Below are positions 55,955 to 64,000 of a stretch of 64,000 nucleotides of DNA, in pieces; positions within the stretch are counted from its first letter, which is position 1; each line of letters begins with the position of its first letter. Both the position numbers and the translations under genes were made by a program. The notes below the pieces were generated by a model, which did no database searches, was not told the DNA's origin, and saw only the letters and a program-made list of their open reading frames with translations. The stretch comes from Acidimicrobiaceae bacterium (GTDB lineage Bacteria > Actinomycetota > Acidimicrobiia > Acidimicrobiales > RAAP-2). Where the stretch lies: contig DAHUZK010000020.1 of assembly GCA_027306605.1 (NCBI GenBank), positions 25,897 through 89,896 on the forward strand, given 5' to 3'.

Positions 55955-57151
55955 GTGCCGAGTGACCGCACCACGGTGACAGAGCTGGGCACCGGTCTCG
56001 GCATGCTGGGACTGGCCGACGTCGACACGGCCGTGCGCTCGCGCACACCGGTCATGCACAGCCTCTCGCCCGAGATGTGGGACCGCCTAGACGGCCTGCG
56101 CCGTGGCGGTGCCTACGACGCCGAATTCCACGCTGCTTGGGCCAACGGCCAAGCCTTTCTGGCCGCCCGCGACGGACTGCGCGGCCGCCTGCCGGTCCTG
56201 GTCGAGTGGAAGGGCACCGGGCGCGCCCCGGGCGACGAGGTTGCCCCGATCGACCTGCGCGTCGACCACGTGTACCTCGTGAGCTGCAAGTACCTCTCGA
56301 ACATCTTGTTCAACGTCTCGCCGGCGCATCTGTTCGACTCGTTGCTCACTGCCGGCCAGGGTCGGGGCGGGCGGGCGGGGCGCGAGGTCCTCGCCGGCGG
56401 CGACTGGTTCGCCGACGTGGCGCCGCAGCGGTACCAGGCGCTCTACGAGGCCGTGCGGGAGGCGATGGGGCGTTCCCGTGCCGAGCCTGGCTGCGGTCCG
56501 GTGAAGACCACGTCCGGCGGGAGGACCCCCCAGCACCAGAGCGTCCGCGGCGCCGTCACCCTGCCGGGGCTCGGCGCGGCGGAGGGCACGGCGGGTCGCA
56601 GCGGGCCGTCGCAGGGACATGCGACGCCAGTCACCATGGGCGACCTCCCGCTTCGCGCCGTCGACCTCACCGCCTCCCAGCGCGATGCGCTCGGACAGCG
56701 GCTGCGGTCGGGCTGGCCCGAGGGTGCCAAGGACCTCTACGACGCGCTGTCCGACGAGGTGGCGCGCCAGTCGGTGCAGCGCTGGGAAGCCGCACTGGCC
56801 GGGGGCGGGAACGCCGAGGCGATGTTGTGGCGCCTGCTCCGTATCGGCAGTGCCCCCTACTTCGTCCTCGGCTCGTCCGCGGCGCGGTCGCTGCGGCTGC
56901 GCATCGCCACGTCGTGGGACTGGCGCCAGCAGTTCAGGTTGGTCTCGATGACGTTCGAGCCCCAGGCGGGCGGCCAGCCCCGCGTCGGCTGGCAGGCCGA
57001 GGTGCGCGACCGTGTGACACACGAGGTGAGCGAGGTGGCGGGCCACATCGAGGTGCGCTGGAGCCACGGCCGCTTCGGGGGGCTGCCGGAGGCCAAGGGC
57101 TATCTCGACACGCCGCACCATCTCGTCCCGGGGTACTTCACGCTGCGATGA
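55955..57151 (+). CDS. Candidate PD-(D/E)XK-type nuclease, family unknown
   Basis: 398 residues, not a family I recognise. The N-terminal third has nuclease-like spacing: 'YDAEFHAAWANGQAF' (Asp55/Glu57), then 'PVLVEWKGTGR' (Glu84-x-Lys86, an ExK at the end of a predicted strand), and 'PIDLRVDHVYLVSCKYLS' (Asp100, Asp104, Lys112). The C-terminal part ('APYFVLGSSAARSLRLRIAT', 'WQAEVRDRVTHEVSEVAGHI') is a beta-rich domain that could bind DNA. A low-complexity hinge occupies ~170-225. Lying behind a methyltransferase it could be the restriction subunit. GTG start at 55955; stop overlaps the following GNAT gene (ATGA). Confidence 0.6.
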   Translation: MPSDRTTVTELGTGLGMLGLADVDTAVRSRTPVMHSLSPEMWDRLDGLRRGGAYDAEFHAAWANGQAFLAARDGLRGRLPVLVEWKGTGRAPGDEVAPIDLRVDHVYLVSCKYLSNILFNVSPAHLFDSLLTAGQGRGGRAGREVLAGGDWFADVAPQRYQALYEAVREAMGRSRAEPGCGPVKTTSGGRTPQHQSVRGAVTLPGLGAAEGTAGRSGPSQGHATPVTMGDLPLRAVDLTASQRDALGQRLRSGWPEGAKDLYDALSDEVARQSVQRWEAALAGGGNAEAMLWRLLRIGSAPYFVLGSSAARSLRLRIATSWDWRQQFRLVSMTFEPQAGGQPRVGWQAEVRDRVTHEVSEVAGHIEVRWSHGRFGGLPEAKGYLDTPHHLVPGYFTLR

Positions 57152-57741
57152 AGGCGTTCGATCCCCAGATCTGCGCTCCCCCACTGCGCGTCCCACGCCT
57201 CACGAGGCCCCCGGTGGTGCTCCGGCCGTTCGCCGGGACCGACCTCGCCCTGGTGCGCCAGGCCTCGGCGGATCCCCTCATCGCGTCGATCTCGTCCGTG
57301 CCACGGAGCTACACCGACGACGCCGGGAGGGCCTTCATCGAGCGTCAGCACCGGAGGGCGGTCGAGGGCGACGGCTTCTCCTTCGTGATCGCGGCAGACG
57401 GCGAGCCGCAGACAGGACTGGGCTCCATCGGCCTCTGGGTTCACGAGATCGAAAACGGGCGAGCCTCGGTCGGCTACTGGCTCGTCGACACGGCACGTGG
57501 CCGGGGGCTGGCCGCCCACGCCTTGGAGGCGGTCACCACCTTCGCCTTCGGGGACCTCGGTATCCCCCGGCTGCACCTGTTCGTGGAGCCCTGGAACGTT
57601 GCCTCGGCACGGACCGCCCTCTCGGTGGGCTTCTGCCACGAGGCGACCCTCCGAGGGTGGGAACGGATCGACGGTACCCAGCACGACTGCGACTGCTTCG
57701 CGCTCCTCCGGCAGGAATGGCAGCGCGGTCCCGCCGCATGA
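57148..57741 (+). CDS. RimJ/RimL-type GNAT acetyltransferase
   Basis: 197 residues. 'PPVVLRPFAGTDLALVRQAS' opens the fold; the acetyl-CoA loop is 'VDTARGRGLAAHALEAVTTF' (RGxGLA) and the C-terminal block 'LHLFVEPWNVASARTALSVG' is the RimJ signature. Acts on an amine of a protein N-terminus or small molecule. ATG sits inside the stop of the candidate nuclease gene (ATGA), so the two are co-translated. Confidence 0.88.
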   Translation: MKAFDPQICAPPLRVPRLTRPPVVLRPFAGTDLALVRQASADPLIASISSVPRSYTDDAGRAFIERQHRRAVEGDGFSFVIAADGEPQTGLGSIGLWVHEIENGRASVGYWLVDTARGRGLAAHALEAVTTFAFGDLGIPRLHLFVEPWNVASARTALSVGFCHEATLRGWERIDGTQHDCDCFALLRQEWQRGPAA

Positions 57742-57815
57742 CCTCGCAGCGTCTGGGAGACTGCGATGCTCCCGAAGAGACCGACGGTTGCAGAGACCCG
57801 AAAAGGAGCCGAACA

Positions 57816-58643
57816 ATGCTGGTGCTCGTCGAGGTGGAAGACCGTGTCGCCACGGTCACGCTGAACAGGCCCGAGGCGCGCAACGCGATCTCGGCCGAGC
57901 TGCATGCCGAGCTGGACCGGGCCATCACCGACATCGACGCCCGGGACGACATCGGGTGCACGGTCCTCACGGGCGCCGACCCCGCTTTCTGCGCGGGTAT
58001 GGACCTCAAGTCGTTGGCCACCGAGCTCCGTGCGGTGCAACAGGAGCGCCAACGCAAACCGGTCCGACAGGGGGGCATGATGCCGCCGCACGAGACCCCG
58101 GTCATCGGTGCCATCAACGGGCCCACCGTCACCGGCGGCCTGGAGCTGGCCATGTGCTGCGATTTCCTCATCGCATCCGAGCGGGCCAGCTTCGCCGACA
58201 CCCACGCCCGTGTCGGCGTCATGCCGGGCGGCGGTATGACCATTCGCCTGCCCGAGCTCGTCGGGATCGACCGTGCTCGCCGCATGAGCTTCACGGGCGA
58301 CTACGTCGATGCCGCAACGGCACGCGACTGGGGTTTGGTGACCGAGGTCGTGCCGCACGAGGATCTCCTCACCCGCGCCCGCGAGATCGCGTCCACCATC
58401 GCCTCCATCCCGTCGGAGTACATCCGCGAGCTCCGGCGTGGGTACGACGAGATCGGAGCCCTCACCGGTGCCGACGCGTTCGTGGCCGAGACGCGCTGGT
58501 CGCGCGCCTGGATGGAGCAGCGCTTCGACCAGGGGCGTCTCTCGGTGGAGCGCCAGCGGATCGTGGCACGCGGGAGGGAACAGAGCGGGCGGGAACAGAG
58601 CGGGCGGACCACAACGGACCGACCAGGCAGCTCGCCGGCGTGA
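57816..58643 (+). CDS. Crotonase-family (enoyl-CoA hydratase/isomerase) protein without classical glutamates
   Basis: 275 residues. Crotonase fold with oxyanion-hole segments 'FCAGMDLKSL' and 'INGPTVTGGLELAMCCD'. At the positions of the two catalytic Glu residues of hydratases there is His in 'FADTHARVGVMPGGG' and Arg in 'DRARRMSFTG', so water addition by the usual mechanism is unlikely; isomerase, hydrolase or another crotonase reaction is possible. ATG 57816 with AAAAGGAG. The last residues come from a 15-bp duplication (58576-58605). Overlaps the LLM gene by 4 bp (GTGA). Confidence 0.85.
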   Translation: MLVLVEVEDRVATVTLNRPEARNAISAELHAELDRAITDIDARDDIGCTVLTGADPAFCAGMDLKSLATELRAVQQERQRKPVRQGGMMPPHETPVIGAINGPTVTGGLELAMCCDFLIASERASFADTHARVGVMPGGGMTIRLPELVGIDRARRMSFTGDYVDAATARDWGLVTEVVPHEDLLTRAREIASTIASIPSEYIRELRRGYDEIGALTGADAFVAETRWSRAWMEQRFDQGRLSVERQRIVARGREQSGREQSGRTTTDRPGSSPA

Positions 58644-59674
58644 AGGTCTACGCGGGAATGGACCCGCGAACGAGCCTGCGCGACGCCATCACCCATGCAC
58701 GGCGGGTGGAGGCACTCGGGTACGACGGCCTCCATGTGGCCGAGACGGTGCACGACGCTCTCGCCGTCGCCCTGCTGTGCGCGGAGCACACGACCCGCAT
58801 CACCGTGCGCACGAGCGTGGCGCTGGCCTTCACGCGGAGCCCCACGCTGGCCGCGTACGCGGCCTGGGACATCGCCGCGCTGAGCGGCGGCCGCTTCGAA
58901 CTCGGTCTCGGCACGCAGATCCGACAGAACATCGAGGACCGTTACGGCGTCCCCTTCGGGAAGGACCCCGTCGCCCGCCTCGGTGACTACGTGGGCGCGG
59001 TGCGCGCGGCTTTCGCATCGTTCGCCTCGGGACGGGCACCCTCGTTCGAGAGCCCGTACTTTCGCGTGACCCGGATGCAGCCCTACTTCAACCCGGGCCC
59101 CGACCCCGTCACGCCACCGCCGCGCATCTACCTCGGTGGAGTGCAACGCCGCGCCTGCGAGCTCGCCGGGGCAGTGGCGGACGGATTCGTCAGCCACCCG
59201 ACCAATTCCAACCCGCGCTACCTGGAAGAGGTGTGCCTGCCGGCGCTCGCCGCTGGCGCCGCCCGCGCCGGACGCGATCTGGCCGGCGAGGGTTTCGAGA
59301 CGGTCATCGGCACCCCCGTCGTCACGGGCCCCACCCGCGACGCCGTTCGAGCCGAGCGCGAACGCCAGCGACGGCTCTTGGCCTTCCTGTACTCGACGCC
59401 GGCCTACGCTCCGACCCTCGAGCTCTACGGTTGGGACGACCTCGGGCCGCGGTTGCGCGAGCTGGCCAGGCACGACCGTTGGGACGAGCTGGAGCACACG
59501 CTGTCCGACGAGGTGCTCGACACGCTCGTACCCTGCGGTACGTACGACGAGCTGCCCGAGATCCTCCTCGGGCGGTTCGCCGAACTCGGACAGGGGCTCG
59601 TCATGTCCCCGCCGAGCGAGACGGGAAACGACACCGCCTTCCGCCGCGTGGTGGAGGCCGTCCAGATCGGCTGA
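58640..59674 (+). CDS. LLM-class (F420-dependent-type) oxidoreductase
   Basis: 344 residues. Luciferase-like barrel: 'KVYAGMDPRTSLRDAITHAR', 'LGYDGLHVAETVHDALAVAL', 'RTSVALAFTRSPTLAAYAAW' and 'GGRFELGLGTQIRQNIEDRY' match the TIGR03617 F420 group. Start GTG overlaps the crotonase stop, so both act in one pathway, perhaps degradation of an acyl-CoA from a lipid or sterol. Different subgroup from the LLM at 48751. Confidence 0.88.
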   Translation: MKVYAGMDPRTSLRDAITHARRVEALGYDGLHVAETVHDALAVALLCAEHTTRITVRTSVALAFTRSPTLAAYAAWDIAALSGGRFELGLGTQIRQNIEDRYGVPFGKDPVARLGDYVGAVRAAFASFASGRAPSFESPYFRVTRMQPYFNPGPDPVTPPPRIYLGGVQRRACELAGAVADGFVSHPTNSNPRYLEEVCLPALAAGAARAGRDLAGEGFETVIGTPVVTGPTRDAVRAERERQRRLLAFLYSTPAYAPTLELYGWDDLGPRLRELARHDRWDELEHTLSDEVLDTLVPCGTYDELPEILLGRFAELGQGLVMSPPSETGNDTAFRRVVEAVQIG

Positions 59675-59699
59675 GCCACGTCCCCTCTGCGCGCCATGG

Positions 59700-60599
59700 T
59701 CAGCGCGGCATGGGGAAGATGAGATCCTCAGGGGCCATGGCGTCCACGGCCGCCGCGCGCGCCTCGTCGCCCAACGGCGTGTAGCGCTCGGCCGACGCCA
59801 GAACCCTGGGCAGCAGCGCCATGTCGCCGGGCGTGCAGAAACCGTGGACGCCGGGTGTCGACAACGCGAAATGAATTCCCATGTCCAATCCCGCATCGCT
59901 CCCCTGCGGCTCGTACCAGGAATCCGCCCACCGCGACGACGTGGCTTCACTGCCCGCCACCGCGTCGGCCAGTGGTCGACCGTCGGCCCAGGGACGTCGC
60001 GCCGCCGCCTTGATCGCCATGACACCGACGTCCCGCTCGGCGCACACCCTCAGCAACTCCTCGGCCGGCTCGCGGTATTCCGGACGTGCCCAAAGCGCCG
60101 GGTAGACCGGGAACATGACCGTGTCGAGGTCGAAGCGCCGCAATGCTTCGAGATGGGCATGCGGCACCTCGAGGTCGTGCCCGGTGATCCCCGCGAAGCG
60201 CGTGCGCCCTGCATCGCGCAATTGCAGGATGCGTTCCAAAGCACCCGAGCGACGGTCGAGCTCGGCGAGCGACGTCACGGCATGGGCCTGGTACAGGTCC
60301 AGGACCTCGGCATGGAGGAGTCGCCTCGTCGTGTCGAACTGATCGGAGACCCCGTCGGGGTTGGCCCGAAGGGTCTTGCCCGCGAGGAAGAGCTTGTCGC
60401 GGTGCTCCTCGAGGTGCGGACCGACCACGGACTCCGCCGCACCGTACTGCGGAGCGATGTCGAGGTGGTTGACGCCATGATCGAGCGCAAGGCGCAGCCA
60501 TGACCCCGCTTCTTCGACGGTGGCCGACCAACAGGCCGCGCCACCGAGAATGGCCACGCTGCTCTCGTGGCCGGTCCGCCCCAGTCGCCGCTGTTCCAT
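59700..60599 (-). CDS. Aldo/keto reductase
   Basis: 299 residues, NADPH-dependent barrel. Catalytic tetrad visible: Asp in 'NHLDIAPQYG', Tyr in the same segment, Lys in 'FLAGKTLRA', His in 'GITGHDLEV'. Reduces carbonyls; the short length and 'MEQRRLGRTGHESSV' start fit the bacterial YghZ/Tas-like group. ATG 60599 with AGGAGAGG. It follows the VOC gene by 8 bp in one operon. Confidence 0.88.
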   Translation of the reverse strand: MEQRRLGRTGHESSVAILGGAACWSATVEEAGSWLRLALDHGVNHLDIAPQYGAAESVVGPHLEEHRDKLFLAGKTLRANPDGVSDQFDTTRRLLHAEVLDLYQAHAVTSLAELDRRSGALERILQLRDAGRTRFAGITGHDLEVPHAHLEALRRFDLDTVMFPVYPALWARPEYREPAEELLRVCAERDVGVMAIKAAARRPWADGRPLADAVAGSEATSSRWADSWYEPQGSDAGLDMGIHFALSTPGVHGFCTPGDMALLPRVLASAERYTPLGDEARAAAVDAMAPEDLIFPMPR

Positions 60600-60607
60600 C
60601 GCCTCTC

Positions 60608-61378
60608 CTACGACTTCATTTGGAGGACGTTGAACACGACGCCACCGTTGTCGGCCAGCACCGCGAAGCGGCCCGGTTCGATGTCCGTCGGACCCATGTA
60701 GACGGCCCCACCGAGCGCCTGTGCCTTGGCAACGGCGGCATCGGCATCGGCCACGGCGAAATAGACCCCCCAGTTCGGTGGCATCTCGGCCGGCATATCG
60801 GAGCTCTTGAGCATCATGCCTCCGACCGAACGACCGCGGAGCTTCCACTCGGTATAGACCGGCGGACCTCCGGGAGGTCCCTGGTCCTCGGCGTCCCAAT
60901 CGAACACGGCCTTGTAGAAGTCCTTCGACGTGCCGAGATCGGTCGTGATGAGCTCGTTCCAGCACAGCGCACCGGGTTCATTGGCCAGCTGCGCACCGAG
61001 GTGGGACATCGGCTGCCAGAGGCCGATCACCGCCCCCGCCGGATCGGCGAAGATGCTCATGCGGCCGGCATCCATGACATCCATGGGGGGCACCAGGACG
61101 GTCCCGCCGCTCGGCGAGACCGTGGCCACCGTTTCGTCCGCATTGTCGACGTTCACATAGGTCATCCAGACGGGTGGGAAGTCCGGGTTCATCTGCGGGC
61201 CGATACCGGCCACTGTCTTCCCGCGCAGGGTGCACACGGAGTAGCCGCCGGCTTCAGGTGGTCCTTCAGGACACTCCCAGCCCAACAGCGCCGCGTAGAA
61301 TATTTTGGCTCTGGCCTGATCGGGGCTTCCCAGGTCGACCCAGGACGGAACCCCGTTGTCGTAGCGCTCGTACTCCAC
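60608..61378 (-). CDS. Two-domain VOC (glyoxalase/bleomycin-resistance) family protein
   Basis: 256 residues made of two VOC modules ('GVPSWVDLGSPDQARAKIFY...' and 'GALCWNELITTDLGTSKDFY...'), each with 'DPAGAVIGLWQP'-style or 'NGGVVFNVLQ' ends. Resembles the CFP-30B-type antigens of mycobacteria. Whether a metal is bound is unclear because the His/Glu set is incomplete. GTG 61378 with GAGGAGG upstream; operon with the aldo/keto reductase suggests carbonyl detoxification. Confidence 0.85.
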   Translation of the reverse strand: MEYERYDNGVPSWVDLGSPDQARAKIFYAALLGWECPEGPPEAGGYSVCTLRGKTVAGIGPQMNPDFPPVWMTYVNVDNADETVATVSPSGGTVLVPPMDVMDAGRMSIFADPAGAVIGLWQPMSHLGAQLANEPGALCWNELITTDLGTSKDFYKAVFDWDAEDQGPPGGPPVYTEWKLRGRSVGGMMLKSSDMPAEMPPNWGVYFAVADADAAVAKAQALGGAVYMGPTDIEPGRFAVLADNGGVVFNVLQMKS

Positions 61379-61470
61379 GGTGCCACCTCCTCGAGCTCGC
61401 TGCCCGGCCCTGCCGACCGTACCCGATCGATGTCCCACCCGCACCGGTCCGGGGTGAGAAGATCACAGGA

Positions 61471-61989
61471 ATGTCACAGAGCCGGTGGTCCCCGGTGAGC
61501 AATCCGATCGGCGCCCGGGTGGAGCAGCTGGCTCAATCCCTGGCTGAGCACATCGTGCCGCTCATCGTCGACGCCATCGACATCGACGCCATCCTCGAGA
61601 AGGTCGACGTGGACAAGATCGTCAGCAAGGTCGACGTGGACAAGATCGTGGACCGCGTCGACGTGGACAAGATCGTGGAGCGCGTGGACATCGAAAGGAT
61701 CGTCGAGCGGATCGATGTCCAAAAGATCATCGAGCGAGTCGACGTCAACGCCATCGTGGACGAGATCGACATCGATGCCCTGGTCGAGCAGACGGAACTC
61801 GGGTCGATCATCGCCCGTTCCACCACAGGTGTGGCCACCGAGATCCTCGACGTGATCCGGTCCCAAGGCGTCGGGCTCGACGACTTCATCCTCCGGTGGG
61901 GCAATCGGCTCGTCGGCCGCCGCCGGCGGCTCGCCACCTGGCCCGACGGCCCACCGCTGCTGGTGACACCCAAGCGGAGCATCCGATGA
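61471..61989 (+). CDS. Nonapeptide-repeat protein coupled to an RDD gene
   Basis: 172 residues. After 'ARVEQLAQSLAEHIVPLIVD' come eight perfect-length 9-residue repeats (residues 36-107), consensus [VI]-D-[VI]-[DEQN]-x-I-[VLI]-x-x, e.g. 'VDVDKIVDR' and 'VDIERIVER'. A helical tail with a basic patch ('LVGRRRRLATW') follows. No membrane helix or signal peptide. The regular acid/hydrophobic pattern suggests a solenoid or elongated helix. Similar repeats are attached to RDD proteins in some actinobacteria, so here the fusion is split and coupled by an ATGA overlap. Start is ATG 61471 or GTG 61495. Function unknown. Confidence 0.75.
   Translation: MSQSRWSPVSNPIGARVEQLAQSLAEHIVPLIVDAIDIDAILEKVDVDKIVSKVDVDKIVDRVDVDKIVERVDIERIVERIDVQKIIERVDVNAIVDEIDIDALVEQTELGSIIARSTTGVATEILDVIRSQGVGLDDFILRWGNRLVGRRRRLATWPDGPPLLVTPKRSIR
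61576..61791 (+). repeat. Eight tandem 27-bp units encoding nonapeptides
   Basis: Units of GTCGACGTGGACAAGATCGT-type sequence repeat at a strict 27-bp period. Third codon positions and some residues vary, so the array is old and under protein-level selection, unlike the exact short duplications elsewhere in the window. Confidence 0.9.
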
Positions 61990-62552
61990 CCACCGTTCCG
62001 GTGCCCGCGCCGGAAATGACGGTCGGGCGGCAGGGTCACTACGCCGGAGCAGCCAGCCGCCTGGTCGCGTTCGCCGCCGACGTCGGAGCGGCCTGGGGTC
62101 TGTACACCCTGGGCGTCGCCCTGCTGAACGCGGCCGTGAAGCTGATCACGGGACATTCCTTCGCGCTGAGCAATCATCAGGGCATCGCTTTTCTCGTCCT
62201 GACCGTCTGGGAGTTCTTCTACTTCACGTACCAGTGGGCCGTGAGCGGCAAGACACTCGGCATGGCCCTCTTCGGACTGCAGGTCGTGACACGGAGGGGA
62301 GGGCCGATCAGCGGTCGTCAGGCGGCCCTGCGCACCATCGGCCTCGCGTTCACGCTCTTCATCACGCTCGGGATCGGATTCCTCGGCATCGTCTTCCAAC
62401 GGGAGCGGCGCGGTCTGAACGACCTGATCGCCGGTACCGCCGTCGTCTACGACTGGGATGCCCGTGCCGCTCGCTTGCGCTGGATCGCGCGCAAGGAGAG
62501 GCCGCTCCATCGGGGCCAACACGGCCCCGGAACGGAGGCAAAGCGCGCCTGA
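61986..62552 (+). CDS. RDD-family membrane protein
   Basis: 188 residues with three hydrophobic segments. Contains 'GAASRLVAFAADVGAAWGLY' (Arg-Asp pattern of the RDD name), 'WAVSGKTLGMALFGLQVV' (the conserved GKT-GM/LGL block) and 'RERRGLNDLIAGTAVVYDW' near the end. RDD proteins are of debated function; some act in ion or small-molecule transport. ATG overlaps the stop of the nonapeptide-repeat gene, so the two likely form a complex. Confidence 0.88.
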   Translation: MTTVPVPAPEMTVGRQGHYAGAASRLVAFAADVGAAWGLYTLGVALLNAAVKLITGHSFALSNHQGIAFLVLTVWEFFYFTYQWAVSGKTLGMALFGLQVVTRRGGPISGRQAALRTIGLAFTLFITLGIGFLGIVFQRERRGLNDLIAGTAVVYDWDARAARLRWIARKERPLHRGQHGPGTEAKRA

Positions 62553-62597
62553 TCCATCGGCTCCGAGCCAACCGGGGGCTCGTGGCCGACATCTACG

Positions 62598-63410
62598 ATG
62601 CCCTCCATGTCCTTCACCGAGATCAGCCGTCCTCACCCACAGGTAGCCGTCGTCACCCTGAACCGCCCCGACCGCATGAACGCGATGGCCTTCGACGTGA
62701 TGATCCCCTTCCGCGATGCCCTCCGAGAGGTGGGGGACGACAACGAGGTGCGGGTCGTGGTCGTCACCGGAGCGGGCCGCGGGTTCTGCTCCGGGGCCGA
62801 CCACGAGAGCCCCGGCGCGATGCCGAACATCGACGGCCTCACCCTACCGACCATCGCGCTGCGGTCGATGGAAATGCTCGACGATGTGATCGGTACCATC
62901 CGTCGCCTTCACCAGCCGGTGATCGCCGCGGTCAACGGCGCTGCCATCGGTGGTGGGTTCTGCCTGGCCCTGGCCGCCGACGTCCGGATCGCCTCCGAGA
63001 GCGCCTACTTCAGAGCTGCCGGCATCAACAACGGACTGACAGCGGCCGAACTGGGGCTCAGCTTCCTTCTGCCACGCAGCGTCGGCCATTCGAGGGCAGC
63101 GGAGATCATGCTGACCGGGCGCGACGTCGACGCTTCCGAGGCGGACCGCATCGGGCTGGTGTCCCGGGTGGTGGCGGACGCCGATCTGCTCCCCACGTGT
63201 TTCGAGCTGGCAGACCGTATCAACGGCTGGAGCCGTGCCGGGGTCGAACTGACCAAGCGCCAGCTCTGGAACAGCCTCGACGCTTCCAGCTTGCAGTCCC
63301 ACATGGACGCCGAAGGGACCTCGCAACTGTTCGTCCGCATCACGACCCGCAATTTCGAGGAGTCGGTTGCTGCCCGCAAGGAAGGCCGTACGCCGGTCTT
63401 CGAAGACTGA
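62598..63410 (+). CDS. Enoyl-CoA hydratase/isomerase (crotonase) family protein
   Basis: 270 residues. Oxyanion-hole segments 'FCSGADHES' and 'NGAAIGGGFCLALAADVRIA'; 'TAAELGLSFLLPRSVG' and 'RAAEIMLTGRDVDASEADRI' with a Glu at the usual second catalytic position. Probable fatty-acid or lipid beta-oxidation role; exact reaction not assigned. ATG 62598 or 62607, both without a strong ribosome site. Monocistronic, convergent with the haemoglobin gene. Confidence 0.87.
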   Translation: MPSMSFTEISRPHPQVAVVTLNRPDRMNAMAFDVMIPFRDALREVGDDNEVRVVVVTGAGRGFCSGADHESPGAMPNIDGLTLPTIALRSMEMLDDVIGTIRRLHQPVIAAVNGAAIGGGFCLALAADVRIASESAYFRAAGINNGLTAAELGLSFLLPRSVGHSRAAEIMLTGRDVDASEADRIGLVSRVVADADLLPTCFELADRINGWSRAGVELTKRQLWNSLDASSLQSHMDAEGTSQLFVRITTRNFEESVAARKEGRTPVFED

Positions 63411-63445
63411 CAGCGCCCAGGGAAGCCCTTCGGTCTGCGGGTCGC

Positions 63446-63829
63446 TCAGACCGTGTTGACGAGTGAGTTGGCAGCCATATGGAGGTATTCGCGCATGGCC
63501 GAGGCGTCAGCGGGCGTGATCCGACCCTCGCCTTCGAGCTCGAGCAGCGCTCCGAGCATGTGACGCAACCAGGCGTCCCGTTCGGGCACACCGATGACGA
63601 AAGGAGCATGCCTCATGCGCAAGCGCGGATGCCCGCGCTCGTCGCTGTAGGTGCTCGGACCACCCCAGTACTGGACCAGGAAGAGTGCGAGATGGCGCGA
63701 CGACTCCGCCAGGTCGTCGGGGTAGAGCGGCCGCAACAGGGGGTCTCCAGCCACCCCGACGTAGAACCGATCGACGAGGTCGACGAAGAAGGCCTCTCCC
63801 CCGACCCTCTCGAAGAGCGCATCGTCCAC
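63446..63829 (-). CDS. glbO: Group 2 truncated haemoglobin (trHbO-like)
   Basis: 127 residues, the normal size. 'YPDDLAESSRHLALFLVQYW' and 'GGPSTYSDERGHPRLRMRHAP' match the group 2 signature: the proximal His is in 'RMRHAPF', and the Tyr and Trp residues typical of the distal pocket and G8 position are present ('WLRHMLGALL'). Binds O2 or NO with high affinity; roles in respiration and stress are known from mycobacteria. GTG start at 63829, 38 bp from the divergent tRNA gene. Confidence 0.92.
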   Translation of the reverse strand: MDDALFERVGGEAFFVDLVDRFYVGVAGDPLLRPLYPDDLAESSRHLALFLVQYWGGPSTYSDERGHPRLRMRHAPFVIGVPERDAWLRHMLGALLELEGEGRITPADASAMREYLHMAANSLVNTV

Positions 63830-63867
63830 GGGATGGAGCGTAGAGGCTTTAGACTGCGGCCCTGCTC

Positions 63868-63938
<71 letters not shown>

Positions 63939-64000
63939 CTTAGAGAAGCTCCTGGTGGCTCGACGTGAGCGCATCGTCACCGTTCGTCCGTTGTGGCCGC
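63939..64000. other. Window end, nothing recognised
   Basis: 62 bp after the tRNA; too short to assign. Confidence 0.4.

Overview
This window comes from a high-GC bacterium, most likely an actinomycete-phylum organism (Actinomycetota), possibly class Acidimicrobiia. The basis is very high GC in all codon third positions, many GTG and TTG starts, many 4-bp ATGA/GTGA gene overlaps, a GlgE-type glucan pathway, two LLM-type (probably F420-dependent) oxidoreductases, a mycothiol-isomerase-like DinB-fold protein, a CIRCE-controlled Hsp20, a group 2 truncated haemoglobin, and a type IV pilus gene set without PilM/N/O/Q. Phylum is well supported; class is an inference.

Layout. 1-5748 (minus): a translationally coupled three-gene unit encoding a TPP-dependent pyruvate-oxidase/acetolactate-synthase-like enzyme, a large FAD-linked/Fe-S oxidoreductase fusion, and an enolase-superfamily enzyme cut by the window edge. 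5749-9045: DedA and PAP2 membrane proteins, a cation-efflux-like protein, and hsp20 behind a perfect CIRCE element. 9271-25299 (plus): a seven-gene operon, glgE, treS-maltokinase fusion, malQ, glgB, treZ, glgX/treX, treY, in which all six junctions overlap by 4 bp. It encodes trehalose to maltose to maltose-1-phosphate to branched alpha-glucan, and the return route from glucan to trehalose. 25300-35369: a broken GNAT gene followed by catabolic and redox genes (dihydrodipicolinate-reductase-like, ABM-like, PhyH and TauD dioxygenases, zinc alcohol dehydrogenase, amidohydrolase), a polytopic membrane protein and an MFS exporter. 35575-37521: a membrane-anchored HtrA protease.

37775-44951: type IV pilus genes pilB, pilC, pilA, pilT and pilD. 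PilB carries an MshEN-like predicted c-di-GMP-binding domain, pilA has a long AT-richer leader with three 16-bp direct repeats, and a DUF429 gene is coupled to pilT. 45075-49629: galE, a small orphan gene, then a P450 with a palindromic operator candidate over its promoter, a TetR regulator and an LLM oxidoreductase. 50007-54023: a NarL-type two-component pair and an ABC1/UbiB-family kinase.

54150-57741: a DNA methyltransferase with an extra C-terminal domain, a small unknown gene, a candidate PD-(D/E)XK-like nuclease and a coupled GNAT gene. This is the best candidate here for a poorly described (restriction-modification-like) system. 57816-64000: two crotonase-family genes, a second LLM oxidoreductase, an aldo/keto reductase and VOC protein operon, a protein built on eight tandem nonapeptide repeats coupled to an RDD membrane protein, truncated haemoglobin, and tRNA-Gly(TCC). 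Short tandem duplications, mostly multiples of three inside genes, recur throughout. No CRISPR array, insertion sequence, prophage or replication origin was seen.
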